The notes below the pieces were generated by a model that ran no database searches, was not told where the DNA came from, and saw only the letters and a program-made list of their open reading frames with translations. Both the position numbers and the translations under genes were made by a program. Of a DNA stretch of 64,000 bases, positions 53,516 through 61,661 are shown in pieces; position 1 is the first letter of the stretch; each line of letters begins with the position of its first letter. Source of the stretch: Bosea sp. 685 (GTDB lineage Bacteria > Pseudomonadota > Alphaproteobacteria > Rhizobiales > Beijerinckiaceae); the NCBI RefSeq assembly GCF_031884435.1, contig NZ_CP134779.1, forward strand, positions 3,410,001 through 3,474,000. The letters are read 5' to 3'.

Positions 53516-53869
53516 ATGCCAGCTTCCGAACACGACCGGCGCATCGACTATGTCGAATTCAACGTCGCCGACCTCGCGCGGGCGCGCGACTTCTACGAGA
53601 AGGCCTTCGGCTGGAAAATGACCGATTACGGGCCGGAGTACTGCGCCTTCGCTGACGGCCGGCTCGAAGGCGGCTTCACCACGCAAGACACGCCGAATCC
53701 AGGCGGGCCGCTGGTCATCCTCTATGCCGACGACCTTGCCGCGACACAGGCCGGCATCGAGGCGGCGGGCGGGCGCATCGTCAAGCCGGTCTTCGATTTC
53801 CCCGGCGGCCGGCGTTTCCACTTCGCCGATCCTGATGGGTATGAGCTGGCGGTCTGGTCGAAGGTCTGA
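53516..53869 (+). CDS. VOC family (glyoxalase-like) protein
   Basis: A 117-residue vicinal-oxygen-chelate fold protein made of two beta-alpha-beta modules: DYVEFNVADLARARDFYEKAFGWK and FHFADPDGYELAVWS. The DPDGYELAVW end is diagnostic for this group. Metal ligands are not all obvious. ATG 53516 has AGGAGG upstream. Function unknown; related proteins are resistance or isomerase-type enzymes. Confidence 0.87.
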   Translation: MPASEHDRRIDYVEFNVADLARARDFYEKAFGWKMTDYGPEYCAFADGRLEGGFTTQDTPNPGGPLVILYADDLAATQAGIEAAGGRIVKPVFDFPGGRRFHFADPDGYELAVWSKV

Positions 53870-53975
53870 AGCCGCAGTCATTCCCATGCGTCACGCAATG
53901 CAGACATGTCGAAATTTCAAGGGCATAGGCCATTGTTTCTGATAAGATCGCTTCCGTAAACTAGGGAGGCGGTCG

Positions 53976-54110
53976 ATGCGCATTATCGTGCAGTTGCTTT
54001 CAGCCTATGTCGCTTGGCTCAGCAAGGAGCTTCTGGTGACGCCGGATCTCATCACGAAAGACCGGCGAGGCAACCTGCCCCCGCCCTCCGGCGGCATCGG
54101 GGCGTATTGA
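53976..54110 (+). CDS. Small ORF, possible 44-residue protein
   Basis: Not recognised. ATG 53976 follows a good site (AGGGAGGCGGTCG). The peptide begins with an amphipathic/hydrophobic segment (MRIIVQLLSAYVAWLSKELL) and ends with a Pro/Gly-rich tail. It stands alone between the VOC gene and the IS110-type element. The good ribosome site and codon use are the only support. Confidence 0.45.
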   Translation: MRIIVQLLSAYVAWLSKELLVTPDLITKDRRGNLPPPSGGIGAY

Positions 54111-54205
54111 ATAAGCTCAGTGAGGCCTCGAAAATTCAGTTTGCCGGACGCATTCACACCCGCGCCGTCATCCCGGGCAAGCAAAGCGCAGAGCAACTGT
54201 CATGT

Positions 54206-55153
54206 TCAGCTTGCTTTGTTGTTGAATTGCCAGGGTTTTTGATTGCGCGCCATGGCGTTGAGAACGACGAGGATACGTCTGGCGAGTGCGATGAGGGCGA
54301 CTTTGGCGGCTTTGCCGGCTTTGCGCAGGCCGTCATAGATGGCCTTGGCCCAGGGATTGTGGAGCTTGGCTGCGAAGGCGGCGAGGTAGAGGCTGCGCCG
54401 CAGGGCGTCGCGTCCGGCTTCGATGTGGCTGATGCCGCGGGATTTGCCGCTGTCGTACGGATAGGGAGCGACGCCGGCCAGCGCCGCAGCCTTCCTGGCG
54501 TCGATATGGCCGAGTTCAGGCATCTCGGCGAGGAGGACCCGGATGGTGTTGGGTCCGATACCGGTCATGCTGTCGAGGAGCTCGGCCTTGGCGCTGAACT
54601 CCTCATCGGCTGCGATCAACACTTCGATGGCGGCCTGGGCTTGCTTCACGGTACTGCGGATGGCGTCCATCTCGGTCTCGATCACGCGGCGCAGGGCCTC
54701 GACCTCGATGTGATCGAGGCGGTTCTGCAGGCGCAGGAGGTAGGCTTGCGCCCGGGCGATCTCACGCGACCAGAGCGTCAGCTCCTGCTGCGAGAGGCTG
54801 GGCTTTGGGAAGGGCCTGGCCTCGTGGGCGACGAGGAAATCGGCGATCAGGCGGGCATCGAGCGGATCGGTCTTGGCGCGGTTGCCGCGTGCCTTGGCGA
54901 ATTGACGGCAGCGCCAACTATCGACCATCAGCACGGTGAAGCCCGCCTCGCGAAACAGGCTGACGGCAAGCCGTTCATATCCGCCGGTCGGTTCCATGCC
55001 GACGGTGGTGAAGCCGGCCTGCAGCAGACGCTTGATCTGCGCCAGGATGGCCGGCGCGGTATTGTCGATCCGCACGACCTTGCTGGCGATGGCAAGGTCG
55101 AGCCAGCCTTTGGAAACGTCGATGCCGACGGGGCTGTTCTGTGTCATGGTCAT
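54206..55153 (-). CDS. IS110-family transposase (DEDD recombinase)
   Basis: A 315-residue IS110-type recombinase. The N-terminal RuvC-like domain has GIDVSKGWLDLAI, GMEPTGGYERLAV and KTDPLDARLIADFL, giving the DEDD acidic set. The C-terminal Tnp20 domain has MTGIGPNTIRVLLAEMPELG, AALAGVAPY and DSGKSRGISHI with the catalytic serine. The frame is intact. ATG 55153 or ATG 55147 is the start. Confidence 0.95.
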   Translation of the reverse strand: MTMTQNSPVGIDVSKGWLDLAIASKVVRIDNTAPAILAQIKRLLQAGFTTVGMEPTGGYERLAVSLFREAGFTVLMVDSWRCRQFAKARGNRAKTDPLDARLIADFLVAHEARPFPKPSLSQQELTLWSREIARAQAYLLRLQNRLDHIEVEALRRVIETEMDAIRSTVKQAQAAIEVLIAADEEFSAKAELLDSMTGIGPNTIRVLLAEMPELGHIDARKAAALAGVAPYPYDSGKSRGISHIEAGRDALRRSLYLAAFAAKLHNPWAKAIYDGLRKAGKAAKVALIALARRILVVLNAMARNQKPWQFNNKAS

Positions 55154-55340
55154 AAGCATCCCAGGCTTGGAAGCGAGGTCAAAAGCCCCGTGCAACTGTT
55201 CGGACTGGCTTGGGTGCGGCCGACTGCTCTTGCTCTGTTCAACCTCTTGAGGGCTGACCGGGATCTCGGCATCTCGACCGCGCCGGCTGGGGATGGCCGT
55301 CCCCGGCCGGCCAAACCATCTTACACAGTCTGCCTTTCCA
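55154..55340 (-). ncRNA. Candidate IS110 bridge RNA region
   Basis: This is the non-coding left end of the IS110-type element, upstream of the recombinase. In characterised IS110 elements this region gives a structured RNA with a target-binding and a donor-binding loop. I infer the RNA from position only; I did not resolve its fold or guide loops. Confidence 0.4.
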
Positions 55341-55425
55341 ACCCGGGATCCATCGTAGAGTGCAGTTCCCCACGATGGATCCCGGATCAGCGCCGCTTTG
55401 CGGCTTGTCCAGGATGACGGTGCGG
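55341..55425. repeat. Right half of the IS-split palindromic repeat
   Basis: ACCCGGGATCCATCGTAGAG...ACGATGGATCCCGGATCAGCG...CCAGGATGACGG continues the repeat whose left end is at about 54165-54192. Confidence 0.85.
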
Positions 55426-55471
55426 GTGTTGGAATTGGCAGGTGTTGAAACGACGACGATGTCGCCGCGCC

Positions 55472-55657
55472 TCACTGCTCTTCCAAGGGATCGGGATTGT
55501 CGAACTCCGAGACCGTTTCGATCCAGGCGAGAGCCTCGGCCTCGTCGGCAGGATCGAGTGCAGCGGATTGGCGTGCGATCCGCGCCCGCACCTCGGCAGA
55601 GCGCATTTCGGGGAGAAGAAGGCGCATATCGCGCATCCGTTCTGCAAATGCTGCCAT
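55472..55657 (-). CDS. Small hypothetical protein
   Basis: About 61 residues (start ATG 55657; the frame is open to 55729). It is helical and charged, with an acidic end (DPADEAEALAWIETVSEFDNPDPLEEQ). I do not recognise a family; size and composition would suit an antitoxin-like or accessory protein, but no partner toxin is seen beside it. It lies downstream of tctA on the same strand. Confidence 0.45.
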   Translation of the reverse strand: MAAFAERMRDMRLLLPEMRSAEVRARIARQSAALDPADEAEALAWIETVSEFDNPDPLEEQ

Positions 55658-55735
55658 GGCATCGTCCCCGAACTCGACGCCCGAGCGTAACGCGTTACAA
55701 AACTGGAGGCCAGACGAGCATCGTGACACGAGCGC

Positions 55736-57253
55736 TCAGCCTTTCGCCGAGCCGGCGACCAAACGGCCGCGCAAGCGGCGCGCGAGACCACCGATCAGCG
55801 GCATGAACAACAGTGCGAGGCCGATCGTCATCAGCGTCGAAACCAGCGGATTCGACCAGAAGATCCTGAGCGAGCCCTGCGAGAAGATCATCGACTGGCG
55901 GAAGGCGTCCTCGGCCTTGTCGCCGATGACCATGGCGAGCACGAGCGGCGCGATCGGATAATCGAGCTTCTTGAAGACATAGCCGACGAGGCCGAAGACC
56001 AGCGCCAGCCAGATGTCGAACTCCTTGCTCGCGGCGGTGTAGGCGCCGATGAAGCAGATCACCACGATCACCGGCCCGATGATCGAGAACGGGATGCGCA
56101 GGATCGAGGCGAAGAGCGGCACGGTCGCCAGCACCACGACGACCGCGACGACATTGCCGAGATACATCGAGGCGATCAGGCCCCAGACGAAATCCGGCCG
56201 GTCGGTGAACAGCGTCGGGCCGGGGTTGAGCCCCCAGATCATCAAACCGCCCATCATCACGGCGGCCGTCGCTGAACCTGGAATGCCGAGCGCCAGCATC
56301 GGCAGCATCGCCGCCGAGCCCGCCGCATGGTCGGCCGCCTCGGGCGCGATCACGCCCTCGGGATCGCCCTTGCCGAAGGTTTCGGGGTGGCGCGAGGAGC
56401 GCTTGGCCATGGCGTAGCTCATGAAGGAAGCGGCCGTCGGTCCGCCCGGCGTGATGCCCATCCAGATGCCGATCAGGCTCGAACGCAGCAGCGCCACCCA
56501 GTAGCGCGGCAGCTTGGCGGCGGTCGTCAGCACGTCACCGATGCGCACCTTGGCGGCGACGCCATCGAACTTCAGGCCCTCCTCCATCGTGAGCAGCAAT
56601 TCGCCGATGCCGAACAGGCCGATCACCGCGATCAGGAAGCTGACACCGGCGAGCAGGACGTCGAAATCATAGGTCAGCCGGACATTGCCGGAGACCGAAT
56701 CCATGCCGATGGCCGCAAGCGTGAAGCCGATGCCCATCGAGACGATGGTCTTCAGCGGCGAGGCGCCGCCAAGCCCGATGAAGCTGGCGAAGGTCATGAA
56801 ATAGACCGCGAAATACTCCGGAGAGGAAAAGCGCAGCGCGAACTTCGCGACCCAGCCCGAGAGCAGCGTGATCAGGATGACGCCGGCAAGCGCCCCGAAG
56901 CCGGCAGAGAGGAAGGCGAAGGCGAGCGCCTCCGTCGCCTTGCCCTGCTTGGCCATGGGGTGGCCGTCGAAGGTCGTCGCCACGGAGGACGGTTCGCCTG
57001 GAATGTTGAACAGGATTGAGGTGGTCGAGCCGCCAAACAGCGCGCCCCAATAGAGCGAGGTCAGAAGAATGATGGCCGAAACCGGATCCATCGAGAAGGT
57101 CAGCGGCAGGAGCAGCGACACGCCATTGGGCGCGCCCAGCCCCGGCAGGACGCCGACAAGCACGCCCAGCAGCACACCCGCGAACATCAGCAGGATGTGG
57201 TGGGTCGTGAGCGCGACCGAAAAGCCGTGCATCAGATTGGCGACGTTATCCAT
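55736..57253 (-). CDS. tctA: Tripartite tricarboxylate transporter permease TctA
   Basis: A 505-residue inner-membrane permease with about twelve segments. TctA markers: PGLGAPNGVSLLLPLTF, LTSLYWGALFGGSTTSILFNIPGEPSSVATTFDGHPMA in outline, and the second half GIWMGITPGGPTAASFMSYAMAKR and LALGIPGSATAAVMMGGL. With TctB and a TctC binding protein it imports a carboxylate driven by the ion gradient. It lies 32 nt after tctB on the same strand. Confidence 0.93.
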   Translation of the reverse strand: MDNVANLMHGFSVALTTHHILLMFAGVLLGVLVGVLPGLGAPNGVSLLLPLTFSMDPVSAIILLTSLYWGALFGGSTTSILFNIPGEPSSVATTFDGHPMAKQGKATEALAFAFLSAGFGALAGVILITLLSGWVAKFALRFSSPEYFAVYFMTFASFIGLGGASPLKTIVSMGIGFTLAAIGMDSVSGNVRLTYDFDVLLAGVSFLIAVIGLFGIGELLLTMEEGLKFDGVAAKVRIGDVLTTAAKLPRYWVALLRSSLIGIWMGITPGGPTAASFMSYAMAKRSSRHPETFGKGDPEGVIAPEAADHAAGSAAMLPMLALGIPGSATAAVMMGGLMIWGLNPGPTLFTDRPDFVWGLIASMYLGNVVAVVVVLATVPLFASILRIPFSIIGPVIVVICFIGAYTAASKEFDIWLALVFGLVGYVFKKLDYPIAPLVLAMVIGDKAEDAFRQSMIFSQGSLRIFWSNPLVSTLMTIGLALLFMPLIGGLARRLRGRLVAGSAKG

Positions 57254-57285
57254 GGCTTACGGCACCGTTTTCCGTTGCGAGCCGA

Positions 57286-57774
57286 TCACAGGCCGATGAG
57301 AGGTTCGAGCGGGCCCTTGAGCAGGCCGATCTGGAAGAATTTCTCGAGCGCGAGATAGAAGAATGCCGCGGTTCCCAGCGCCGTCACCAGCGTCGCCGGC
57401 CAGCCATAGCGGCCCTGGAAGCGCATGGTGAAGACGAGATAGAGGAGCGTGGCTGCATACATGCCGATGGTGACGCTGAGGATGACGAAGCCCGCCATCG
57501 GCAGCAGGAACGAAGCGACGCGCCCGGCCTGCTCATGATCGAGGACGCTCTTGCGCAGGGCCGGGTCGCCGGCGAATTGCTTGCCGACCGTCAGCCCCAG
57601 CGTGCCGAGGCTCGCCAGCGCGACGAGCCCGCCGACATAAAAGGGAAACGCGCCGGGCTGCGGGCCCGATGAATCCCAGCCGATGCCGAATTCGAGCGCG
57701 CCTTTGACGATGACGAGACCGAAAGCCATGGTCGCCAAAGCGGTGACGGTCTCGGCCCAGAAGCGGGTGATCAT
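57286..57774 (-). CDS. tctB: Tripartite tricarboxylate transporter subunit TctB
   Basis: A 162-residue small membrane subunit with four hydrophobic segments (LATMAFGLVIVKGALEF, FYVGGLVALASLGTLGL, FLLPMAGFVILSVTIGMYAATLLYLVFTM in outline, TLVTALGTAAFFYLALEKFF) and the GPQPGAFPFYVG loop typical of TctB. ATG 57774 (MITRFWAE) is used. The open frame continues to 58041 through a repeat and into tctC, so a longer start is unlikely. Confidence 0.9.
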   Translation of the reverse strand: MITRFWAETVTALATMAFGLVIVKGALEFGIGWDSSGPQPGAFPFYVGGLVALASLGTLGLTVGKQFAGDPALRKSVLDHEQAGRVASFLLPMAGFVILSVTIGMYAATLLYLVFTMRFQGRYGWPATLVTALGTAAFFYLALEKFFQIGLLKGPLEPLIGL

Positions 57775-57804
57775 TGGCGGGCTCCCTGTCGCGGATGAAG
57801 AGAC

Positions 57805-57896
57805 GTCATGGTCGGGCTTGCCCCGACCATCTGGCAAACCAGCGTCTACTGGTCCGGAGATTCTCGAGTCGACGCTTCGCGCCGCCCGAGAATGAC
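57805..57896. repeat. Palindromic intergenic repeat between tctB and tctC
   Basis: GTCATGGTCGGGCTTGCCCC...GAGAATGAC: same family as 10244 and 29637. It sits inside the tct operon between the binding-protein gene and tctB and could lower expression of the downstream permease genes relative to tctC. Confidence 0.8.
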
Positions 57897-57908
57897 GATT
57901 GGGCCGCC

Positions 57909-58904
57909 CTACTTCACCACCCAGCCTTCGGTCTCGAAGACCTTGCGGCTGGCGGTGTCGTCCTTGGCGACGAAATCGGCGAGCTCCTTGCCCTTCATGA
58001 AACGGCTGGTCTGCGCCGTGCGGGCGACGAACTCCTGCCATTCCGGCGTCTTGCTGACCTTCTCCAGCAGGTCCGCGTAGAAGGCGACCGCGTCAGCGGG
58101 AACCTCGGCCGGCAGCCAGACGGTGCGCGGCATCTGGAAGGTCTCCAGCGGCAGGCCGGCTTCCTTGCAGGTGGGAACATCGCCCCAGCCCTTGCCCTCG
58201 AAGACCGGATCGCTCTTGGCGAGCCGCACCGGCGAGAACACGCAAAGCGGCTTCACCTGGCCGGCCTTCCACTGGCCGATATTCTCGTTGGGATTGTTGA
58301 CGTTGGAATCGATATGGCCGCCGGCGAGCTGCACCGCCGCGGCGCTGCCGCCCTGGAACGGCACATAGATCCACTTCACGCCCGCCGCTTCCTGGATCAT
58401 CGAGGTCAGCGTCTGGTCGGTGTCCTTGGACTGGCTGCCGCCCATCTTGAAGCCCAGGGGCTTGGCCTTGACCGCATCGAGATAGCTCTTGGCGTCGGCA
58501 TAGGGCGCGCTGCCATTGACCCAGAGCAGGAACTCGTCGAGCGCCAGCGCCGCAACCGGCGTCAGGTCGGTGAATTTATAGCCGAGCTTGGCGACGTAAG
58601 GCAAAAGATAGGCGTTGTTGGTGCCGAAGATGACGCGGTTGGGATCGCCCTTGGCGCCCTTGCCATAGACATAGCCTTCGGCGCCGGAGCCACCGCCCTT
58701 GTTCACCACCACGATCGGCTGGTCGATCAGCTTGTGCTTGGTGATGATCGACTGGATGACGCGGGCGAAATTATCGGTGCCGCCGCCGGCGCCCGAGGTC
58801 ACGACGAATTCGATGGGCTTGGTCGGCTGCCAGGCCTGCGCCGCGCCGATCCCGCCAAGTGCGAAGGCGCCCGCGAGCGCGGCCGTGATGCTGAACGATG
58901 TCAT
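57909..58904 (-). CDS. Tripartite tricarboxylate transporter binding protein (TctC/Bug)
   Basis: A 331-residue periplasmic binding protein with signal peptide (ITAALAGAFALGGIGAAQA). The Bug/TctC signature KPIEFVVTSGAGGGTDNFARVIQ and the internal PIVVVNKGGGSGAEGYVYG are visible. The usual ligand-carboxylate loop contains the GGGTD glycines. Located upstream of tctB-tctA, it supplies substrate specificity. The neighbouring PdxA and SAF dehydrogenase genes suggest a small hydroxy acid, by inference. Confidence 0.92.
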   Translation of the reverse strand: MTSFSITAALAGAFALGGIGAAQAWQPTKPIEFVVTSGAGGGTDNFARVIQSIITKHKLIDQPIVVVNKGGGSGAEGYVYGKGAKGDPNRVIFGTNNAYLLPYVAKLGYKFTDLTPVAALALDEFLLWVNGSAPYADAKSYLDAVKAKPLGFKMGGSQSKDTDQTLTSMIQEAAGVKWIYVPFQGGSAAAVQLAGGHIDSNVNNPNENIGQWKAGQVKPLCVFSPVRLAKSDPVFEGKGWGDVPTCKEAGLPLETFQMPRTVWLPAEVPADAVAFYADLLEKVSKTPEWQEFVARTAQTSRFMKGKELADFVAKDDTASRKVFETEGWVVK

Positions 58905-58976
58905 ATGCTTCTCCCTGATGTCCGGTTCTTTCGGGGCGGCTCTTGAGGCGGCCGCCCTCGATGGAATGCTGTTGTC

Positions 58977-60014
58977 TTAAGCTGCGGCCTTGGCCCTCGC
59001 CTTTCCGTCCTGCGCCATCTTGATGGCGAGCGAGAGCGCGGCGCGGGTGGCGCCGAGATTGGCGATGCCTCGGCCTGCGATCTCATAGGCCGTGCCATGG
59101 GCCGGCGTGCAGATCGGGAAGGGAAAGCCGCCGATCAGGGTGACGCCGCGGTCGAAGCCGATCAGCTTCATCGCGATCTGGCCCTGGTCGTGATACATCG
59201 TCAAAACGGCGTCGAAATCGCCGTTCTTCGCACGCAGGAACACGGTGTCGGAGGGAAACGGCCCTTCGACGGTGAAGCCTTGCGCCTTGGCGGCCTTGAC
59301 CGCCGGCTCGATCGTCTCGATCTCGTCGCGGCCGAAATTGCCGCCATCGCCGGCATGGGGATTGATGCCCGCGACCGCAATGCGCGGCGGGTTGAAACCA
59401 GCGGCGCGCAGATTGGCGTCGGCCAGCGTCAAGGCCCGCAGGATGCGCTCCTGGGTGATGTTCTGCGCAACCTCGGACAGCGGAATATGCGAGGTGACGC
59501 GGGCGTTCCAGAGCTTGTCCAGGATGTTGAACTCGCTCGCCGCGCCCTCGAAAGCGATCGCATCGCGCACGAAGCGGATCTCGTCGTCATAGCCGGGATA
59601 GGCGAAGCGCATCGCCGCCTTGTTGAAGGGCGTGAAGAAGACCGCATCAGCCTGCCCTGAGGCTGCGAACTGCAAGGCGCGGCGGAAATTCCCGGTCGCA
59701 GCCTTGCCGCCGGCGAGCGTCGCCTTGCCGCGCTCCAGATCGGCCGGATCGTGATTGGCGAGATCGATGAAGACCGGGGCGTCCGAGCCCACGGGAATGG
59801 CGTCGCCGTCGCGGATCAGCTGGACGGCTGGATCGACCTTGCCATCCTGCGCCCCGAGATCGAGCAGGCGCTTGTCGCCGAACACGACATAGCGGGCGGC
59901 ATGACGCAGATCGGGCTCGACCAGGATACGGGCGGTGAGCTCGGGGCTGATGCCGGAGGGGTCACCCATCGCGACCGCGATCACCGGCAGCGCGCCATTT
60001 GCACGGCTTTCCAT
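58977..60014 (-). CDS. PdxA family dehydrogenase (PdxA2-like)
   Basis: A 345-residue member of the 4-hydroxythreonine-4-phosphate dehydrogenase family. VAMGDPSGISPELTARIL at the start, the metal/substrate histidines (SHIPLSEV, INPHAGDGGNFG, MYHDQGQIAMK) and GFDRGVTLIGG are present. Catabolic PdxA2 proteins oxidise 4-phospho-D-threonate or -erythronate; their partner DUF1537 kinase is not in the window. Being next to a tct transporter and GntR gene argues for a catabolic role, not vitamin B6 synthesis. ATG 60014 faces the divergent regulatory region. Confidence 0.88.
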   Translation of the reverse strand: MESRANGALPVIAVAMGDPSGISPELTARILVEPDLRHAARYVVFGDKRLLDLGAQDGKVDPAVQLIRDGDAIPVGSDAPVFIDLANHDPADLERGKATLAGGKAATGNFRRALQFAASGQADAVFFTPFNKAAMRFAYPGYDDEIRFVRDAIAFEGAASEFNILDKLWNARVTSHIPLSEVAQNITQERILRALTLADANLRAAGFNPPRIAVAGINPHAGDGGNFGRDEIETIEPAVKAAKAQGFTVEGPFPSDTVFLRAKNGDFDAVLTMYHDQGQIAMKLIGFDRGVTLIGGFPFPICTPAHGTAYEIAGRGIANLGATRAALSLAIKMAQDGKARAKAAA

Positions 60015-60076
60015 GAGATAGTCTCCAGCTTCGTCTTGTTGGGTTCTGGCTAGCACGGCCCCTCTTTCGCAGCAAG

Positions 60077-60094
60077 TATGCTGTATGCAGCATA
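60077..60094. promoter_or_regulatory. Candidate GntR operator
   Basis: TATGCTG-TATG-CAGCATA is an 18-bp dyad with 7-bp perfect arms. It lies in the 162-bp region between the divergent pdxA-like gene and the SAF dehydrogenase gene, whose operon also encodes the FCD-type GntR regulator. Size and symmetry suit GntR-family sites. Confidence 0.6.
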
Positions 60095-60176
60095 TTCTCC
60101 TTGCTGTAGACAGACATCGAAAGGCGCGAACCGGCCTGGCCGGATGACGGCGCCGTCCAAGGGGAACAAGACGACG

Positions 60177-61661
60177 ATGAATTTCCACGCGCATTACGCC
60201 GGCATCACGCAGCCGATCGAGACCTGTCTTGTCGGCAGCGGCGGCTTTGGCCGCAGCTACCTTGCCCAGGCGTGCCGGATCCCATTGGTCAATGCGCGCA
60301 TCGCCGTCGACATGACGGCGGAAGCGGCCGGGCGCGCTTTTGCCGCGGCCGGGATCGCGGCAAGCGAGATTGCGCTCTGCGACACGGCGACTGAAGCGCG
60401 CGCGGCCTGGGCAGCGGGCCGCCATGTCGCAGCGGGGCGGCTGGAGACAGTGATCGACCTGCCCTTCGCGATGCTGGTCGAGGCGACAGGCGGTCCCGAG
60501 GCTGCGACCCGTCACAGCCTGATGGCGATCGAGGCCGGCAAACATGTCGCGCTCGTCTCCAAGGAGGCCGACAGCGTCGTCGGGCCCGGCCTTGCCCGCC
60601 TCGGCCGCGACAAGGGCGTGGTCGTCACCCCCGTCGACGGCGACCAACCCAGCCTGTTGATCGCGCTGGTGAGCTGGGCAGAGGTTCTGGGGCTGGAGCT
60701 GATCGCAGCCGGCAAATCGAGCGAATATGATTTCGTCTTCGACACGGCGACCGGATCCGTCGCCTGCAATGGCGTGACCAGGCTGCTGCCGGAATTGCGC
60801 GAGCACTGGCTGCCGGGCGAGCGCTCCGTCGTCGCGACCGCCGCGGAACGCGCGCGCATCCTCGGCCAGGCCTTTCCGCTGCGGGCCGTGCCGGATCTCT
60901 GCGAGATGACGCTCGTCGCCAATGCGACCGGCCTCATTGCCGACACCGCCGCTTTCCATGCCCCGCCGGCGCGCATCCCGGAGATCGCCGATCTGTTTTC
61001 GCAAGCGATGCAGGGCGGCCTGCTTTCGGGTACGCGGCGCATCGACGTATTCCATCATCTGCGCCTGGCCGAGGAAGCGAGCTTCGCCGGGGGCGTCTTC
61101 GTCGTCGTCGCCTGCGAGAATGCCGAGACCTGGGAGATGCTCGCCGGCAAGGGGCATGTCGTCAGCCGCACGGCTGAGACCGCGATGCTGTATCTGCCGC
61201 GCCACCTGCTGGGGGTGGAGGTCGCCACCTCGATCCTCGACGCAGCCGGCCTTGGCCGCTCCGGCTATGGCGACGATTACCGCCCGCGCCAGGACCTCGT
61301 CGCGGTGGCAGAGCGCGATCTCGCGGCCGGCACGGTGCTGACCATGGGCGGGCATCATCACAGCATCGAGGGCGTCGGCGCAGAGATCCGTCCTGCCGCC
61401 GCCCTTGCCGAGGGCCGCCCTGCCCCGTTCTATCTGGCCGCCGACCGCAAGCTCCTGCGCCCCGTCAAGGCCGGCCAGGCGATCGCGCTGGGCGATGTCG
61501 ACATCGCCGCGGATTCAGGCTTGCTCGCGATGCGCCGGCGGCAGGACGCCCTGTTCGCGGACAAGGCAGAGTTCGCAAACAAGGCAGGAGATGCCGGTTT
61601 GACAGCGCAGGGAGGCCATGCCGTAAACGGCGCGAGCACAGGAGCAATGGCAGCACGATGA
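60177..61661 (+). CDS. Homoserine dehydrogenase-like oxidoreductase with SAF domain
   Basis: A 494-residue protein with an N-terminal Rossmann part (ETCLVGSGGFGRSYLAQAC at about residues 13-31) of the NAD-binding homoserine dehydrogenase type, a middle catalytic part (VALVSKEADSVVGPGLA, PVDGDQPSLL), and a C-terminal SAF-like segment (RKLLRPVKAGQAIALGDVDI). Related proteins are often labelled FlgA-like because of the SAF domain, but flagella are not involved here. Substrate unknown; presumably a small hydroxy acid together with the PdxA-like enzyme. ATG 60177 is used; ATG 60144 is possible. The last 30 residues are low-complexity. Confidence 0.82.
   Translation: MNFHAHYAGITQPIETCLVGSGGFGRSYLAQACRIPLVNARIAVDMTAEAAGRAFAAAGIAASEIALCDTATEARAAWAAGRHVAAGRLETVIDLPFAMLVEATGGPEAATRHSLMAIEAGKHVALVSKEADSVVGPGLARLGRDKGVVVTPVDGDQPSLLIALVSWAEVLGLELIAAGKSSEYDFVFDTATGSVACNGVTRLLPELREHWLPGERSVVATAAERARILGQAFPLRAVPDLCEMTLVANATGLIADTAAFHAPPARIPEIADLFSQAMQGGLLSGTRRIDVFHHLRLAEEASFAGGVFVVVACENAETWEMLAGKGHVVSRTAETAMLYLPRHLLGVEVATSILDAAGLGRSGYGDDYRPRQDLVAVAERDLAAGTVLTMGGHHHSIEGVGAEIRPAAALAEGRPAPFYLAADRKLLRPVKAGQAIALGDVDIAADSGLLAMRRRQDALFADKAEFANKAGDAGLTAQGGHAVNGASTGAMAAR

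Larger units (their letters stand above)
54193..55340 (-). mobile_element. IS110-family insertion sequence
   Basis: A 1.15-kb insertion that splits a GTCATCCCGGG palindromic repeat: GTCATCCCGGGCAAGCAAAGCGCAGA (to 54192) continues at ACCCGGGATCCATCG (from 55341), as shown by the intact copy at 38471. The element has no clear inverted ends, as usual for IS110. The recombinase is on the minus strand, with only about 13 nt after its stop and about 187 nt (55154-55340) before its start. That long non-coding end is where IS110-group elements encode their bridge RNA. Ends are good to within a few bases. Confidence 0.8.
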
